Origin: CAVVMA01 sp963788205
GTDB lineage: Bacteria > Desulfobacterota > Binatia > Binatales > Binataceae
Direction: 5' to 3'
Assembly: GCA_963788205.1 (NCBI GenBank)
Contig: CAWBGG010000005.1
Location: 124,001 to 188,000 of the forward strand
Length of the DNA stretch: 64,000 bases
In this document: positions 34,511 through 42,760 of the stretch, piece by piece
Position numbering within the stretch: the first letter of the stretch is position 1
How the letters are laid out: every line of letters begins with the position of its first letter
Notes under the pieces: model-generated
The model's input: only the letters and a program-made list of their open reading frames with translations
Told to the model about the DNA's origin: nothing
Databases searched by the model: none
Translations under genes and position numbers: made by a program

Positions 34511-35224
34511 ATGGACTTGAGCGGAACCGACGCAATCCTGATGCTGCTGCGATGGGGTCACTTTCTGGCCGGCATCACATGGATTGGCCTGCTCTACTAT
34601 TTCAATCTCGTGCAGACGCCGTTCTTCGGCGAGACCGAAGCTCCGGTGCGCAGCGGCGCGATTCAGAAACTGGTGCCGCGCGCGCTCTGGTGGTTTCGAT
34701 GGGGCGCGATGTTCACGGTAATATTCGGCGTCGCGTACCTGCTGATCTGGTGGGGGGGCCTTAATTGGAGCTTTACGTCCACGTCCTGGACCGTCGTGAT
34801 CTTCACCGGCGGCGCGATGGGACTGATCATGTGGGCCAACGTCTGGTTCGTGATCTGGCCCAACCAGAAGATCATTATCGCCAACGCGATCGCGATGGCG
34901 GGCGGAGCGGCGGCCAATCCCGCCGCTGCGGCGGCGGGTCGCCGCGCCGGGCTCGCCTCGCGCACCAACGTATTGTTCTCGATCCCGATGCTGTTCTTCA
35001 TGGGCAGCGCGACCCATTACCCAATGTTCGCCTATCCCTCGACCAGCGGTCTGATCGAGTGGGCGATCGTCGGCGGCGCGGTTCTGCTGTTGGTCGAACT
35101 GAACGCGCTGATCGGCACACAGGGTCTGACCAAGAGGCCGCTCGATTCGATTCCGGGCGTAATCACGGCCGGCTTCGTTCTCTGGCTGGTGATGTTCATC
35201 GTGATCGAAGTCAGCCTTCTTTGA
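34511..35224 (+). CDS. PuuD-like (urate hydroxylase N-terminal domain) membrane protein without cytochrome c domain
   Basis: 237 residues from ATG 34511 with GGAGG at 34501-34505. Six or so membrane helices; MLLRWGHFLAGITWIGLLYYFNLVQTPFF is the signature of the urate hydroxylase PuuD membrane domain (PF06181), and the His in RWGH plus NVWFVIWPNQKII fit. Canonical PuuD ends in a cytochrome c domain, absent here; the protein stops after its last helix (LWLVMFIVIEVSL). A small separate cytochrome c is encoded convergently just downstream, but it belongs with the GMC gene. Urate oxidation is therefore uncertain. Confidence 0.7.
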   Translation: MDLSGTDAILMLLRWGHFLAGITWIGLLYYFNLVQTPFFGETEAPVRSGAIQKLVPRALWWFRWGAMFTVIFGVAYLLIWWGGLNWSFTSTSWTVVIFTGGAMGLIMWANVWFVIWPNQKIIIANAIAMAGGAAANPAAAAAGRRAGLASRTNVLFSIPMLFFMGSATHYPMFAYPSTSGLIEWAIVGGAVLLLVELNALIGTQGLTKRPLDSIPGVITAGFVLWLVMFIVIEVSLL

Positions 35225-35275
35225 TCGGCTAAACGAACGCGACAAAACGTCGAGAACCGATGTCGAGAACCGTGA

Positions 35276-35296
35276 GGGCGCGCTCGAGGCGCGCCC
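35276..35296. terminator. GC-rich hairpin between convergent genes
   Basis: GGGCGCGC (35276-35283) and GCGCGCCC (35289-35296) form a perfect eight-base stem with loop TCGAG, directly at the 3' ends of the PuuD-like gene and the cytochrome gene. No T-run, so a terminator is possible but not proven. Confidence 0.45.
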
Positions 35297-35635
35297 TTAC
35301 TTGCCGGTGGCGGCGGCCTCGTCGAGGAACGCGGTGAGATCGTCGATATGCCCGGCGAGCTGCGGGAACGCACGCATCGCATGCGTGGTCCGCTTGGGCG
35401 TGTATCCGGGCGGATAGCTGAGGTGCAGGACGCGCGCTTCGACCAGCTCGCGCGACGACCCGGCGATCGGGGGACCTTGGCTGCCCGGTTGATTGGGATC
35501 AGGACTATGGCAGACCACGCAATTCGACATGTAGATCTGCCGCCCCATCCGGGCCGGCGTCATCGGCTTGGAGTTGCACGCCCCCGCCAGGAACGCAATC
35601 GCGGCAGCCTGCGCGAGCACTAACCTGGTCGTCAC
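35297..35635 (-). CDS. Small c-type cytochrome (lipoprotein)
   Basis: 112 residues from GTG 35635, with AGGA a few bases upstream. Signal with lipobox FLAGAC, then the haem c motif CVVCH inside QIYMSNCVVCHSPDPN, and a probable Met ligand (ATHAMRAFPQLAG). Placed 20 bp after the GMC oxidoreductase stop, on the same strand, which suggests it accepts electrons from that flavoenzyme. Confidence 0.82.
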   Translation of the reverse strand: MTTRLVLAQAAAIAFLAGACNSKPMTPARMGRQIYMSNCVVCHSPDPNQPGSQGPPIAGSSRELVEARVLHLSYPPGYTPKRTTHAMRAFPQLAGHIDDLTAFLDEAAATGK

Positions 35636-35655
35636 TTGATTTTCCTGCGGCCCGC

Positions 35656-37248
35656 CTAAACCGTCCGTTTGCCTCGGATCCGATCGGCCATCAGCTCCGC
35701 GATCATCACGGTCGGCAGATGCGTATTGGCGCGCACGATCTCCGGCATGATCGAGCAATCGATCACGCGCAAGCCCTCCACGCCAATCACGCGGCAGCCG
35801 GAATCGACCACCGAGCGTGGGTCGGACGGTGATCCCATCCGGCACGTGCCGGCGGCGTGCTGCGAGTCGAAGCAGTTGGCGGCCATCCATTGGTCCAGCG
35901 CCGGACCGTCGGGCAGCTTGTCCCTCGCGCCCGTGAGCGGGTTCCCGAATCCGACCCGCTCGGCGATCGCGTCGATCCGCGGATGACGCGCCAATTCCTG
36001 GAGCCGCCGCAGCCCGTCGCGCATCCGTACCAGGTCGCGCTCGTCGCTCAACATCTTGAACCGCACGTCGGGGTCAGCCTCGGGCGAGCGGGACGTAATC
36101 CGCAGGTTGCCGCGTGACCAGGTCTGGTAGGCCGCCATCCAGATAAAGCCGAAGCGCAGCGTGTTTTCGCTGAATCCAAGCAGGTTCATCGCGAGCAGGA
36201 ACATATCGTTCTGACCCGCACCGCCGATCCCCGAGCTGTACCGCACTACGCAGTTGGTATGCCGGAACTGCGGCGCCGCAACTCGGCCCTCGGGCTTGAG
36301 CACCAATCCCAGCGCGATCATCGGATGGTCGATCAGATCGTCGCCGACCGGCAGGTCCGCCACGACGCGAATCCCCAGTGCGCGCAGATCGTCGGCCGGT
36401 CCGATTCCCGAGCGCATCAGGATGGCGGGCGAATGAATCGCGCCGGCGCTGAGGATGATTTCGCCGCCGGCGATGCGCCGCGATCCCTCACGCGTATGAA
36501 CCTGCACTGCCACTGCGCGGTGGCCGTCGAGCTCCACGCGATCGACCAGCGCGTCGCCGATGATGTGCAGGTTGGCGCGGCCGCGCGCCGGTTCCAGATA
36601 CGCGTCGTTGGTCGAGACCCGCGCGTCGTTGCGGCGATTCATCGCGTAGGGCGAGACCCCGGTGCCGGCGGGCGCGTTATGGTCGTCGCACCATCCGTAG
36701 CCCAGGTCCATCCCAGCGTCGCGCAGCGCCTTGTCCACGCCGCCCCATTGTTCCTGCGGCGCGCGCCAGACCGGAATCGGACCGCCGCGGCCATGATACG
36801 GCTGCTCGCCGAAATCCAGATCGTCTTCGAGCTTGATGAAGTACGGCAGAACATCTTTGCCCGACCATCCGGTGCATCCCTGACGTGACCAGAGGTCGAA
36901 ATCATCGAGCGGCGCGCGAATCGCGATCTGGCCGTTGATCGCCGAGCTGCCGCCGACGCCGCGACCGCGCCAGTACACCAGCGGCTCCTGCGCGTCGGTA
37001 CGCCGCGCCTTGAGACTCGCCCAGAAATATTTTTGCATCCGCTGGGGATCGAGCATCATCCCGGTGGGATTCGCGAGCCGCATCTCGGCCGGCGCCTGCG
37101 CCGAGCGATAGTCCGGTCCCGCTTCGAGCAGCAGCACGCTGCGCGACGGATCCTCCGACAGGCGCGCCGCGAGCACCGCGCCCGCCGATCCGGCTCCAAC
37201 TATGATGACGTCATATGCGCGCGTGCGGTCGCTATCCGATAGGCTCAC
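35656..37248 (-). CDS. GMC-family FAD oxidoreductase (choline/alcohol dehydrogenase-like)
   Basis: 530 residues from GTG 37248 (SLSDSDRTRAYDVIIVGAGSAG). FAD-binding DVIIVGAGSAGAVLAARL, LLLEAGPDY, and GRGVGGSSAINGQI (GMC signature 1), then GEIILSAGAIHSPAILMRSGIG (signature 2). C-terminal ANCFDSQHAAGTCRMG carries the catalytic His, followed by RANTHLPTVMIAE. Oxidises a primary alcohol or polyol-type substrate; no signal peptide is evident. The next gene is a small cytochrome c, a likely electron acceptor. Confidence 0.9.
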   Translation of the reverse strand: MSLSDSDRTRAYDVIIVGAGSAGAVLAARLSEDPSRSVLLLEAGPDYRSAQAPAEMRLANPTGMMLDPQRMQKYFWASLKARRTDAQEPLVYWRGRGVGGSSAINGQIAIRAPLDDFDLWSRQGCTGWSGKDVLPYFIKLEDDLDFGEQPYHGRGGPIPVWRAPQEQWGGVDKALRDAGMDLGYGWCDDHNAPAGTGVSPYAMNRRNDARVSTNDAYLEPARGRANLHIIGDALVDRVELDGHRAVAVQVHTREGSRRIAGGEIILSAGAIHSPAILMRSGIGPADDLRALGIRVVADLPVGDDLIDHPMIALGLVLKPEGRVAAPQFRHTNCVVRYSSGIGGAGQNDMFLLAMNLLGFSENTLRFGFIWMAAYQTWSRGNLRITSRSPEADPDVRFKMLSDERDLVRMRDGLRRLQELARHPRIDAIAERVGFGNPLTGARDKLPDGPALDQWMAANCFDSQHAAGTCRMGSPSDPRSVVDSGCRVIGVEGLRVIDCSIMPEIVRANTHLPTVMIAELMADRIRGKRTV

Positions 37249-37429
37249 GATGCACCTGTGACGGTCGGGACAAATCTGGAGAATCGTCCAACACCGCGGG
37301 AGCCAAGGCAAGCCGCGCACGGCACGATTCGCGACTGACCCGCACGCCGGCCACGTCCATTTGAGCGATGCGCGCCCGTGATGGTAGCGTCACGATCGCA
37401 GCGTTGCCCGGCGCCGGAGGTTCATCACG

Positions 37430-38560
37430 ATGCATACGGAGCTTTGCGATCGGCTTGGAATCGAGTTCCCGATTTTCGCCTTCAGCCATTGCCGCGACGT
37501 GGTTGCCGCGGTGAGCAAGGCGGGCGGATTCGGCGTGCTCGGTGCGCTGGGCTTTCCGCCCGGGCGCCTGGAAATCGAGCTTAATTGGATCGATGAGCAT
37601 GTCGGCGACAAACCCTACGGCGTCGACATCGTCATCCCCAACAAGTACGAGGGGATGGGCGAGCTGGATCCGGCCAAGATCGAGCAGCAACTCCTCGCGG
37701 CCGTGCCGGCTCGCCATCGCGCGTTTGCGGAGGAGATTCTGGCGCGCCACGGCGTGCCCAAACTCCCCGCCGATGAAAGGCCGCCGAACCAGCTCCTCGG
37801 GTGGACCAAGGCGACCGCCACTCCGCAACTCGACGCGGCGTTGCGGCACGACAAGGTAAAGCTAATCGCCAATGCGCTGGGCACACCGCCGGAAGACGTC
37901 ATTGCCCGCATCGGCGATTCGGGCCGGATGGTGGCTGCGCTCTGCGGCTCGGCGAAGCATGCGCTCGCGCATAAGAAGGCCGGGGTCGATCTCATCATCG
38001 CGCAGGGCCACGAAGCCGGCGGCCATACCGGCGAGATCGGGAGCATCGTGTTGTGGCCCGAAGTGATCGACGCCGTTGCGCCGACGCCGGTGCTCGCTGC
38101 AGGCGGCATCGGAACCGGCCGGCAGATCGCCGCCGCGCTCGCGATGGGCGCGCAGGGCGTGTGGACCGGATCGATCTGGCTCACCGTACTGGAAGCGGCG
38201 GCGCCGCCCGTCGAGCGCGAGTTGTACTTCCGCGCCACCAGCCGCGATACCGTCCGCTCGCGCGCGTTCACCGGCAAGCCGGCCCGAATGCTTCGCAACG
38301 CCTGGACCGACGCGTGGGAATCGGCCGAGTCGCCCGGGCCACTCGGGATGCCGCTGCAATTCATGGTCACCGCCGACGCCGTCGCGCGGGGCCATCGCTA
38401 TCCCGAAAAGGCGAAGGACGTGATGTTCGCGCCGGTCGGGCAGATCGTCGGCCGGATGAACGAGCAACGTCCGGCGCGCGAAGTGATCTATGAGATGGTG
38501 CAGGAATATCTCGACACGATCGAGCGCCTCCAGAAGCTGACCCCGCTGGCTGGCGAGTGA
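37430..38560 (+). CDS. Nitronate monooxygenase (2-nitropropane dioxygenase) family protein
   Basis: 376 residues. TIM-barrel FMN protein with ELCDRLGIEFPIFAFSHCRDVVAAVSKAGGFGVLG at the N-terminus and the phosphate-binding/active-site strands DLIIAQGHEAGGHTG, VLAAGGIGTGRQIAAALAMGAQGVWTGS. Family members oxidise alkyl nitronates, but many are of unknown substrate. Followed 34 bp later by an enoyl-CoA hydratase gene, so catabolic cooperation is possible. Confidence 0.88.
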   Translation: MHTELCDRLGIEFPIFAFSHCRDVVAAVSKAGGFGVLGALGFPPGRLEIELNWIDEHVGDKPYGVDIVIPNKYEGMGELDPAKIEQQLLAAVPARHRAFAEEILARHGVPKLPADERPPNQLLGWTKATATPQLDAALRHDKVKLIANALGTPPEDVIARIGDSGRMVAALCGSAKHALAHKKAGVDLIIAQGHEAGGHTGEIGSIVLWPEVIDAVAPTPVLAAGGIGTGRQIAAALAMGAQGVWTGSIWLTVLEAAAPPVERELYFRATSRDTVRSRAFTGKPARMLRNAWTDAWESAESPGPLGMPLQFMVTADAVARGHRYPEKAKDVMFAPVGQIVGRMNEQRPAREVIYEMVQEYLDTIERLQKLTPLAGE

Positions 38561-38594
38561 TTATTTCTCATCCACCAATTCCGGGAGAGTACCG

Positions 38595-39398
38595 ATGAGC
38601 GATCAGCCCCACGCAATCGTTGAGCGCGATGGCCACGTCCTGACCATCACGATGAACCGGCCCGAGGCGCGCAACGCGCTCTCCGGCGAGATGCTCGACC
38701 TGATGGCCAAGGCCTGGGACGAGGTGAATTCCAATCCGGAAATCCGTGTGGCGATCCTCACTGGCGCCGGCGGAGCGTTCTGCGCGGGCGCCGACCTGAA
38801 AGCGATGACGCGCCAGCATCCCGGCGACACCTTCAAGCAGGGCGAGCGCAGCGGCGGGACCAATCTCGCCGTGATCAAGTCGCTGCTCAAGGGCTTTCAT
38901 CTCACTAAACCATTGATCGCCGCGGTCGAAGGCGCCGCGATCGCCGGCGGCACTGAAATTTTGCAGGCGACTGATATCCGCGTCGCAGGCGAGAGCGCGA
39001 AGTTCGGAGTCTCCGAGGTGCGATGGAGCCTGTTTCCGCTCGGTGGCTCGAGCGTGCGGCTCCGCCGCCAGATTCCCTATACGGTCGCGGCCGACATTCT
39101 GCTCACCGGACGCCACATCACCGCGGCCGAGGCCAAAGCGATCGGCCTCATCGGCCACGTCGTCCCCGATGGACAGGCGCTGTCGAAGGCCAGGGAGCTC
39201 GCCGCGATGGTCGCGGCCAACGGCCCGCTGGCGGTGCAGGCTGTGCTGCAAGCGTTGCGCGAGACCGAGTGCTTGCCCGAGGATCAAGCGATGGTCGTCG
39301 AAGCGGGAATCGGGATGCGGGTCTTCATGAGCGAGGATGCGAAAGAAGGTCCGCGCGCGTTCATGGAAAAGCGCAAGCCCGAATTCAAGGGCCGCTGA
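38595..39398 (+). CDS. Enoyl-CoA hydratase/isomerase (crotonase) family protein
   Basis: 267 residues. Crotonase fold with the oxyanion-hole segments GAFCAGADLKAM (Gly and Ala amides) and AIAGGTEILQATDIRVAG, and the downstream SEVRWSLFPLGGS. The acid/base Glu typical of hydratases is not at both canonical sites, so hydratase versus isomerase cannot be settled. RBS GGGAG precedes ATG 38595. Likely cotranscribed with the nitronate monooxygenase gene. Confidence 0.88.
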   Translation: MSDQPHAIVERDGHVLTITMNRPEARNALSGEMLDLMAKAWDEVNSNPEIRVAILTGAGGAFCAGADLKAMTRQHPGDTFKQGERSGGTNLAVIKSLLKGFHLTKPLIAAVEGAAIAGGTEILQATDIRVAGESAKFGVSEVRWSLFPLGGSSVRLRRQIPYTVAADILLTGRHITAAEAKAIGLIGHVVPDGQALSKARELAAMVAANGPLAVQAVLQALRETECLPEDQAMVVEAGIGMRVFMSEDAKEGPRAFMEKRKPEFKGR

Positions 39399-39440
39399 GC
39401 GCTTCTCATCGGTGCCAGCCCCGTTACGGCGAAAGCGCCA

Positions 39441-40232
39441 CTATCCGCGCGGCGTCAGCGTGACCGTACACAACAGCCCATGATGATCTGAGTAGGGATC
39501 GTCGAAGCACCGGTTCATGATCAGTTCCAGCTCGGCGCGGGCACTCCATCGTTTTGAGTTAGTACTCAGTACGTAGTCGATCCAGGTCGGCTTTCCGTCG
39601 CGGAGATCAAAGTTCGTTCCCCGCCCTTCACGCGCGTTGACGGTGAGATCGATCCCCATCTCCGCGATCCGCGAATAGAGCGGCTCGCGGCAATCGGTAT
39701 TGAAGTCGCCCGCGATTATGGCCGGGACGCCCTGGTCCAGCCGGGCGATGAGAGCGCCAAGCTGCCGGAGCTGCGCGTCGCGGACGGCGAAGTAGTCAGA
39801 GCCTCCGTACTGCGATTGTAAGTGAGTATCAACTGCGAATAGCCGTTCTCCGTCGCGCTCGAGACTGACTATCAAGGCGCCCTTGCCGCTGAGGCCGTCG
39901 CCCTCCCAGATTTTCCAGGCCGGCGCGCTCGCATCGTAGCGATAGAACTCCGGCGCTCCGCGTACGATCCATCCAGACGCCGCGCGGACCAGCGCGAGCA
40001 ATCCGCCGCTGGGAGCGCCGCGCCGGCGCGGGACGCACGATGCCTTCCACTCGGGATGCAACGCGCGCATGAGGATTTCGACCCCCCATCCGCTCCATAT
40101 TTCCTGGAGCAGGATCACGTCGGGAGCCAGCTCGCGAATCTTCGCGCTCGCCCGTTGGATCCGGCCGCGCGGATCTTTCGAAATCGGCCAGGGCAATCCG
40201 TGCAGATTCCAGCAGAGGACCGAGAGCTTCAT
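39441..40232 (-). CDS. Endonuclease/exonuclease/phosphatase family protein
   Basis: 263 residues. EEP signature positions: LCWNLHGLPWP (Asn), VILLQEIW (Glu, metal), AVDTHLQSQYGGS (Asp-His), AIIAGDFNTDC (GDFN), and YSDHHGLL (SDH). These give a Mg-dependent phosphodiesterase of the DNase I-like fold. The substrate (nucleic acid, lipid or nucleotide) is unknown. Its stop is about 40 bp from the convergent enoyl-CoA hydratase gene. Confidence 0.85.
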   Translation of the reverse strand: MKLSVLCWNLHGLPWPISKDPRGRIQRASAKIRELAPDVILLQEIWSGWGVEILMRALHPEWKASCVPRRRGAPSGGLLALVRAASGWIVRGAPEFYRYDASAPAWKIWEGDGLSGKGALIVSLERDGERLFAVDTHLQSQYGGSDYFAVRDAQLRQLGALIARLDQGVPAIIAGDFNTDCREPLYSRIAEMGIDLTVNAREGRGTNFDLRDGKPTWIDYVLSTNSKRWSARAELELIMNRCFDDPYSDHHGLLCTVTLTPRG

Positions 40233-40286
40233 TTTCCGCTGTGAGCGGCCGGCGAGCAGCGGCCCTTCGGTGAGCCTAGCGCTTGC

Positions 40287-41495
40287 TCAGCGGGCCTTCG
40301 CCCGCGGCCGCGCGCTCGACGCCCTCAGTCGCGCCGCCAGGTTATCTTTCAACTTGAGACCCAGCCGGATTGGGCGGGTCAGGAAATGCAGCGGACGCAG
40401 CGCGCGGGGCAGCGCGACGAACTTCGACTCCTTGTCGGTCGGCGCCAGCGCGCGGTCCACACAATAGCTGATTCTCTGGCCGGTGCGTTCGATCGATAGC
40501 AGCGGAATGAGCCACGGCTGCGAGAGCGGCGTAACCTCGGCTTGCGGCGCGAACAGCCGCCGCGCCACACGGCCCGCCAGCGCCGTCACCTTGCGATCGT
40601 CGCGCGCCATGCGCACTAAATCGTCGGGCAACTCGGCGCCGAGCAACTCGTGCGCCAGGTGGAAACCCACCAGCACTATCCGGCGGGCACCGATCGGCGC
40701 GGCCTTTTCGAGCGTTGCGCCCCAATCGGTATCGCGATTCGCGCGGACCATCCCGGCGATGTCGCATACGTTCGACAGGTGCACCCAGCCATGCTTGGTG
40801 CTGTGCGCGCACAGCACCAGCATCATGTCGGCGGGCGACAGCGTGCGCACGGCGCTGTCGCCGATCGCGATTCGCTGTGCGCCGGCCAGCAGCGCCGCCG
40901 GCTCGGGCGCGAACGGAAAGTTGCGCGGCATTATCTGCCAGTGCAGGTCGAGCACCCCGATGCCATCTTTGCCGAAGAATGCGTCTTCGCATTCCTTGCG
41001 TACGGTCGTGTCGCGGACGTCGTACTCGATGGCGCGCGAATAGCCCTGCGCCGCCAGCACCTTCGCCACCGTCGCCACATCGGTATCGCGAACCAGGACA
41101 TCGAGGTCGCCGAACTGGCGCATCGCGACGTCGCCGTAGGCCATCAGCGCGAGCGTCGGGCCTTTGTAGGTCAGCGCTTGGATTCCGCTCGCTTCGAGCG
41201 CGTCCATCAACTTCGCCAGCTCGCCGCTCAGATACCGCGCGCGCAGCAGATTGCGATGGAACTCGCGCTTGAGGCGCTCGAGCGCATCCGCTGGAACGCG
41301 GTCGGCACAATCGGCGCTCAGGCAACGATAGAGTATCGGCACCACTCGATGCAGAGTCGCCAGCCGGCACACGGAGCTCCAATCGATTGCTTGGCGCGGT
41401 CGATCCAGAAGGCTGGAAACGGCTTGGGCGGCAGGCGGATTCGCGCAACCGGCGAGCAGTAGCTCGGCTTCGGGAGTCAACTCGAGATCGCGCAT
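40287..41495 (-). CDS. Nucleotidyltransferase-fold protein (NTP_transf_5 family)
   Basis: 402 residues from ATG 41495 (MRDLELTPEAE), with AGGA ten bases upstream; a longer start at 41552 exists. Centre has MRQFGDLDVLVRDTDVATV, the Gly-Asp-x-Asp metal motif of this nucleotidyltransferase group, then DLHWQIMP and SPADMMLVLCAHSTKHGW. Members occur in polysaccharide and peptide-biosynthesis contexts; the specific role is not known. No cyclic nucleotide or antibiotic-resistance signature recognised. Confidence 0.78.
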   Translation of the reverse strand: MRDLELTPEAELLLAGCANPPAAQAVSSLLDRPRQAIDWSSVCRLATLHRVVPILYRCLSADCADRVPADALERLKREFHRNLLRARYLSGELAKLMDALEASGIQALTYKGPTLALMAYGDVAMRQFGDLDVLVRDTDVATVAKVLAAQGYSRAIEYDVRDTTVRKECEDAFFGKDGIGVLDLHWQIMPRNFPFAPEPAALLAGAQRIAIGDSAVRTLSPADMMLVLCAHSTKHGWVHLSNVCDIAGMVRANRDTDWGATLEKAAPIGARRIVLVGFHLAHELLGAELPDDLVRMARDDRKVTALAGRVARRLFAPQAEVTPLSQPWLIPLLSIERTGQRISYCVDRALAPTDKESKFVALPRALRPLHFLTRPIRLGLKLKDNLAARLRASSARPRAKAR

Positions 41496-41602
41496 CAAGG
41501 GTATGTCCTGCGCCGGCGCGGGAACTGCAAGGAGCCTAACACGGCGCCGCATCGTGGCCTACGATGCTGGCCTGGTTTCTGTCTGACTGTCCCGTTTTGA
41601 GC

Positions 41603-41940
41603 AGTGGGTCAGCTTAAGAAATCGCGTTGCGGTGATCCTTGGCCTGCGGCGCAGAGTTAGTGAATTTTGATTTGCGGTGGCAGCGGGTAACCCTCACCGC
41701 GAGCGCGCTTCACGCGCGCTCGCCGCCTCTCCCTGGTCAGGGAGAGGCACTCAAGGACCGCCTCGCGATCTTTGGTCTGCGCCTCTCCCTGACCAGGGAG
41801 AGGCCGGCGCTGCGCCGGGTGAGGGAGCCTGCTGCCACGCAAATGGAAGCTTCACGAACTCCTGGCGCAGCGAGAGCTGTCCCGAGTCTGTCGAGGGCAA
41901 TCTGCACGGAGCGATTCGTCTCACTTCAAACTGACCCACT
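41603..41940. repeat. MITE-like element flanked by 10-bp inverted repeats
   Basis: AGTGGGTCAG (41603-41612) and CTGACCCACT (41931-41940) are perfect inverted repeats about 318 bp apart. Just outside each lies a direct GTTTTGAGCA (41594-41603 and 41946-41955). The interior holds a cluster of hairpins and no gene. This could be a non-autonomous mobile element or the remnant of an IS; no transposase was found. A similar motif AGCGGGTCAG occurs at about 42221-42230. Confidence 0.4.
41676..41835. repeat. Dispersed hairpin repeat, copy A
   Basis: Contains a hairpin with ten-base arms GCGAGCGCGC/GCGCGCTCGC and loop TTCAC (41699-41723), followed by two near-identical 24-nt palindromes with arms GCCTCTCCCTG/CAGGGAGAGGC (41725-41748 and 41781-41804) and a downstream GGGTGAGGG. 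The same architecture recurs in inverted orientation at 45240-45350. Confidence 0.7.
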
Positions 41941-42100
41941 ACAGGGTTTTGAGCAAGGTTGGCTGGTTTTCAACGATAACAGTGGAGAAACCAATTCGCC
42001 GGAAGGTGAATAAACTTGTTGACGCCGGCATCTTTCAGGTAGTGATACCAATTGTTCCCGTTCGATGAAGAGAATTGCCCGATCCGCCATCTTCCTTCCC

Positions 42101-42138
42101 AAAAAAAACCCCGGCGTGTGGTTGCCCAGACACCGGGG
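42101..42138 (-). terminator. Intrinsic terminator (minus strand)
   Basis: On the minus strand CCCCGGTGT (42138-42130) pairs with ACACGCCGGGG (42119-42109) around loop CTGGGCAACC, with one bulged base, followed by TTTTTTTT (42108-42101). Ends the candidate small RNA and/or the antitoxin transcript. Confidence 0.75.
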
Positions 42139-42172
42139 GGATTAAGCGCCGTTTCCCGTAGGAAGCCGACCT
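42101..42172 (-). ncRNA. Candidate small RNA
   Basis: A minus-strand transcript of about 72 nt is predicted: a promoter (42179-42206) would start it near 42172, an intrinsic terminator with eight Ts would end it at 42101. In between, GTAGG/CCTAC (about 42160-42176) can form a small 5' hairpin. It matches no family I can name. It could also be the 3' end of the antitoxin transcript. Confidence 0.4.
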
Positions 42173-42178
42173 ACTAAC

Positions 42179-42206
42179 AATCTAATAGCCGTCCCTCCCT
42201 AGTCAA
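42179..42206 (-). promoter_or_regulatory. Sigma70-like promoter (minus strand)
   Basis: TTGACT (plus-strand agtcaa, 42201-42206) and TAGATT (aatcta, 42179-42184) are separated by 16 bp. Position is right for starting the candidate small RNA that ends at the terminator 70 nt further on. Confidence 0.5.
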
Positions 42207-42270
42207 GGGCAGAAAAATGGTAGCGGGTCAGGTTGATGCGCGGAGGGATCCGGCGCCAATTCAGTTTCAA

Positions 42271-42300
42271 TCAGGTTGCGAACTCGATCGCATAGGCCAT
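42271..42300 (-). pseudogene. Nine-codon remnant of a RelE/ParE-type toxin
   Basis: Seven bases after the antitoxin stop is an ATG followed by MAYAIEFAT and a stop. MAY-IEF is how many RelE/ParE toxins begin, and the spacing to the antitoxin is that of an intact module. Everything beyond codon 9 is gone, so the toxin is deleted. Too short to be certain; chance cannot be ruled out. Confidence 0.4.
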
Positions 42301-42307
42301 CGCGGTG

Positions 42308-42589
42308 TCAATCGAGCCCGAGCTCTTTCTTTATCTGTGCCCATGGCCGGGTGCCTTTGCGGGCGACCTCGCGATGCGCCGCGCGGGCGGCCTTGAGCTC
42401 CTCGCGCTCTTCGATCTTTTCGAGCAGCACCATGTCCTCGATTGGCACCACCGCCGCCAGCGGACGGCTGCGCCGCGTCAGCACGATCCGGTCCTTGCCG
42501 TAAGCGACACGATTGATAAGGTCGGAGAAGTGCTGCCGGGCAGAGACCGTGGTGATCGCCCCAGTGGCGGATTTCTTCTTTGCTGCCAT
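42308..42589 (-). CDS. Phd/YefM-family antitoxin
   Basis: 93 residues from ATG 42589; GGAGA lies about ten bases upstream. TTVSARQHFSDLINRVAYGKDRIVLTRRSRPLAAVVPIEDMVLLEKIEE is the complete Phd/YefM DNA-binding N-terminal domain, and the Lys/Glu-rich C-terminus should bind a toxin. The partner toxin is missing (only nine codons follow), so this is an orphan antitoxin, perhaps a leftover or a regulator. Confidence 0.85.
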   Translation of the reverse strand: MAAKKKSATGAITTVSARQHFSDLINRVAYGKDRIVLTRRSRPLAAVVPIEDMVLLEKIEEREELKAARAAHREVARKGTRPWAQIKKELGLD

Positions 42590-42760
42590 CGGTGATCCGT
42601 CTCCTGAACGCCGAAACTGCCTCAATTGTACATTTCCGCCAATATGTCCACCAGCGTTCGTTGGCGAGCTTCACTGCGCCGCGCTCCGCAGGACCTGGAC
42701 CTCGTCGATGATCATGCCGGACAGTGGGCCTCCACGGGACTCGCTTATACCATGCTCGCG

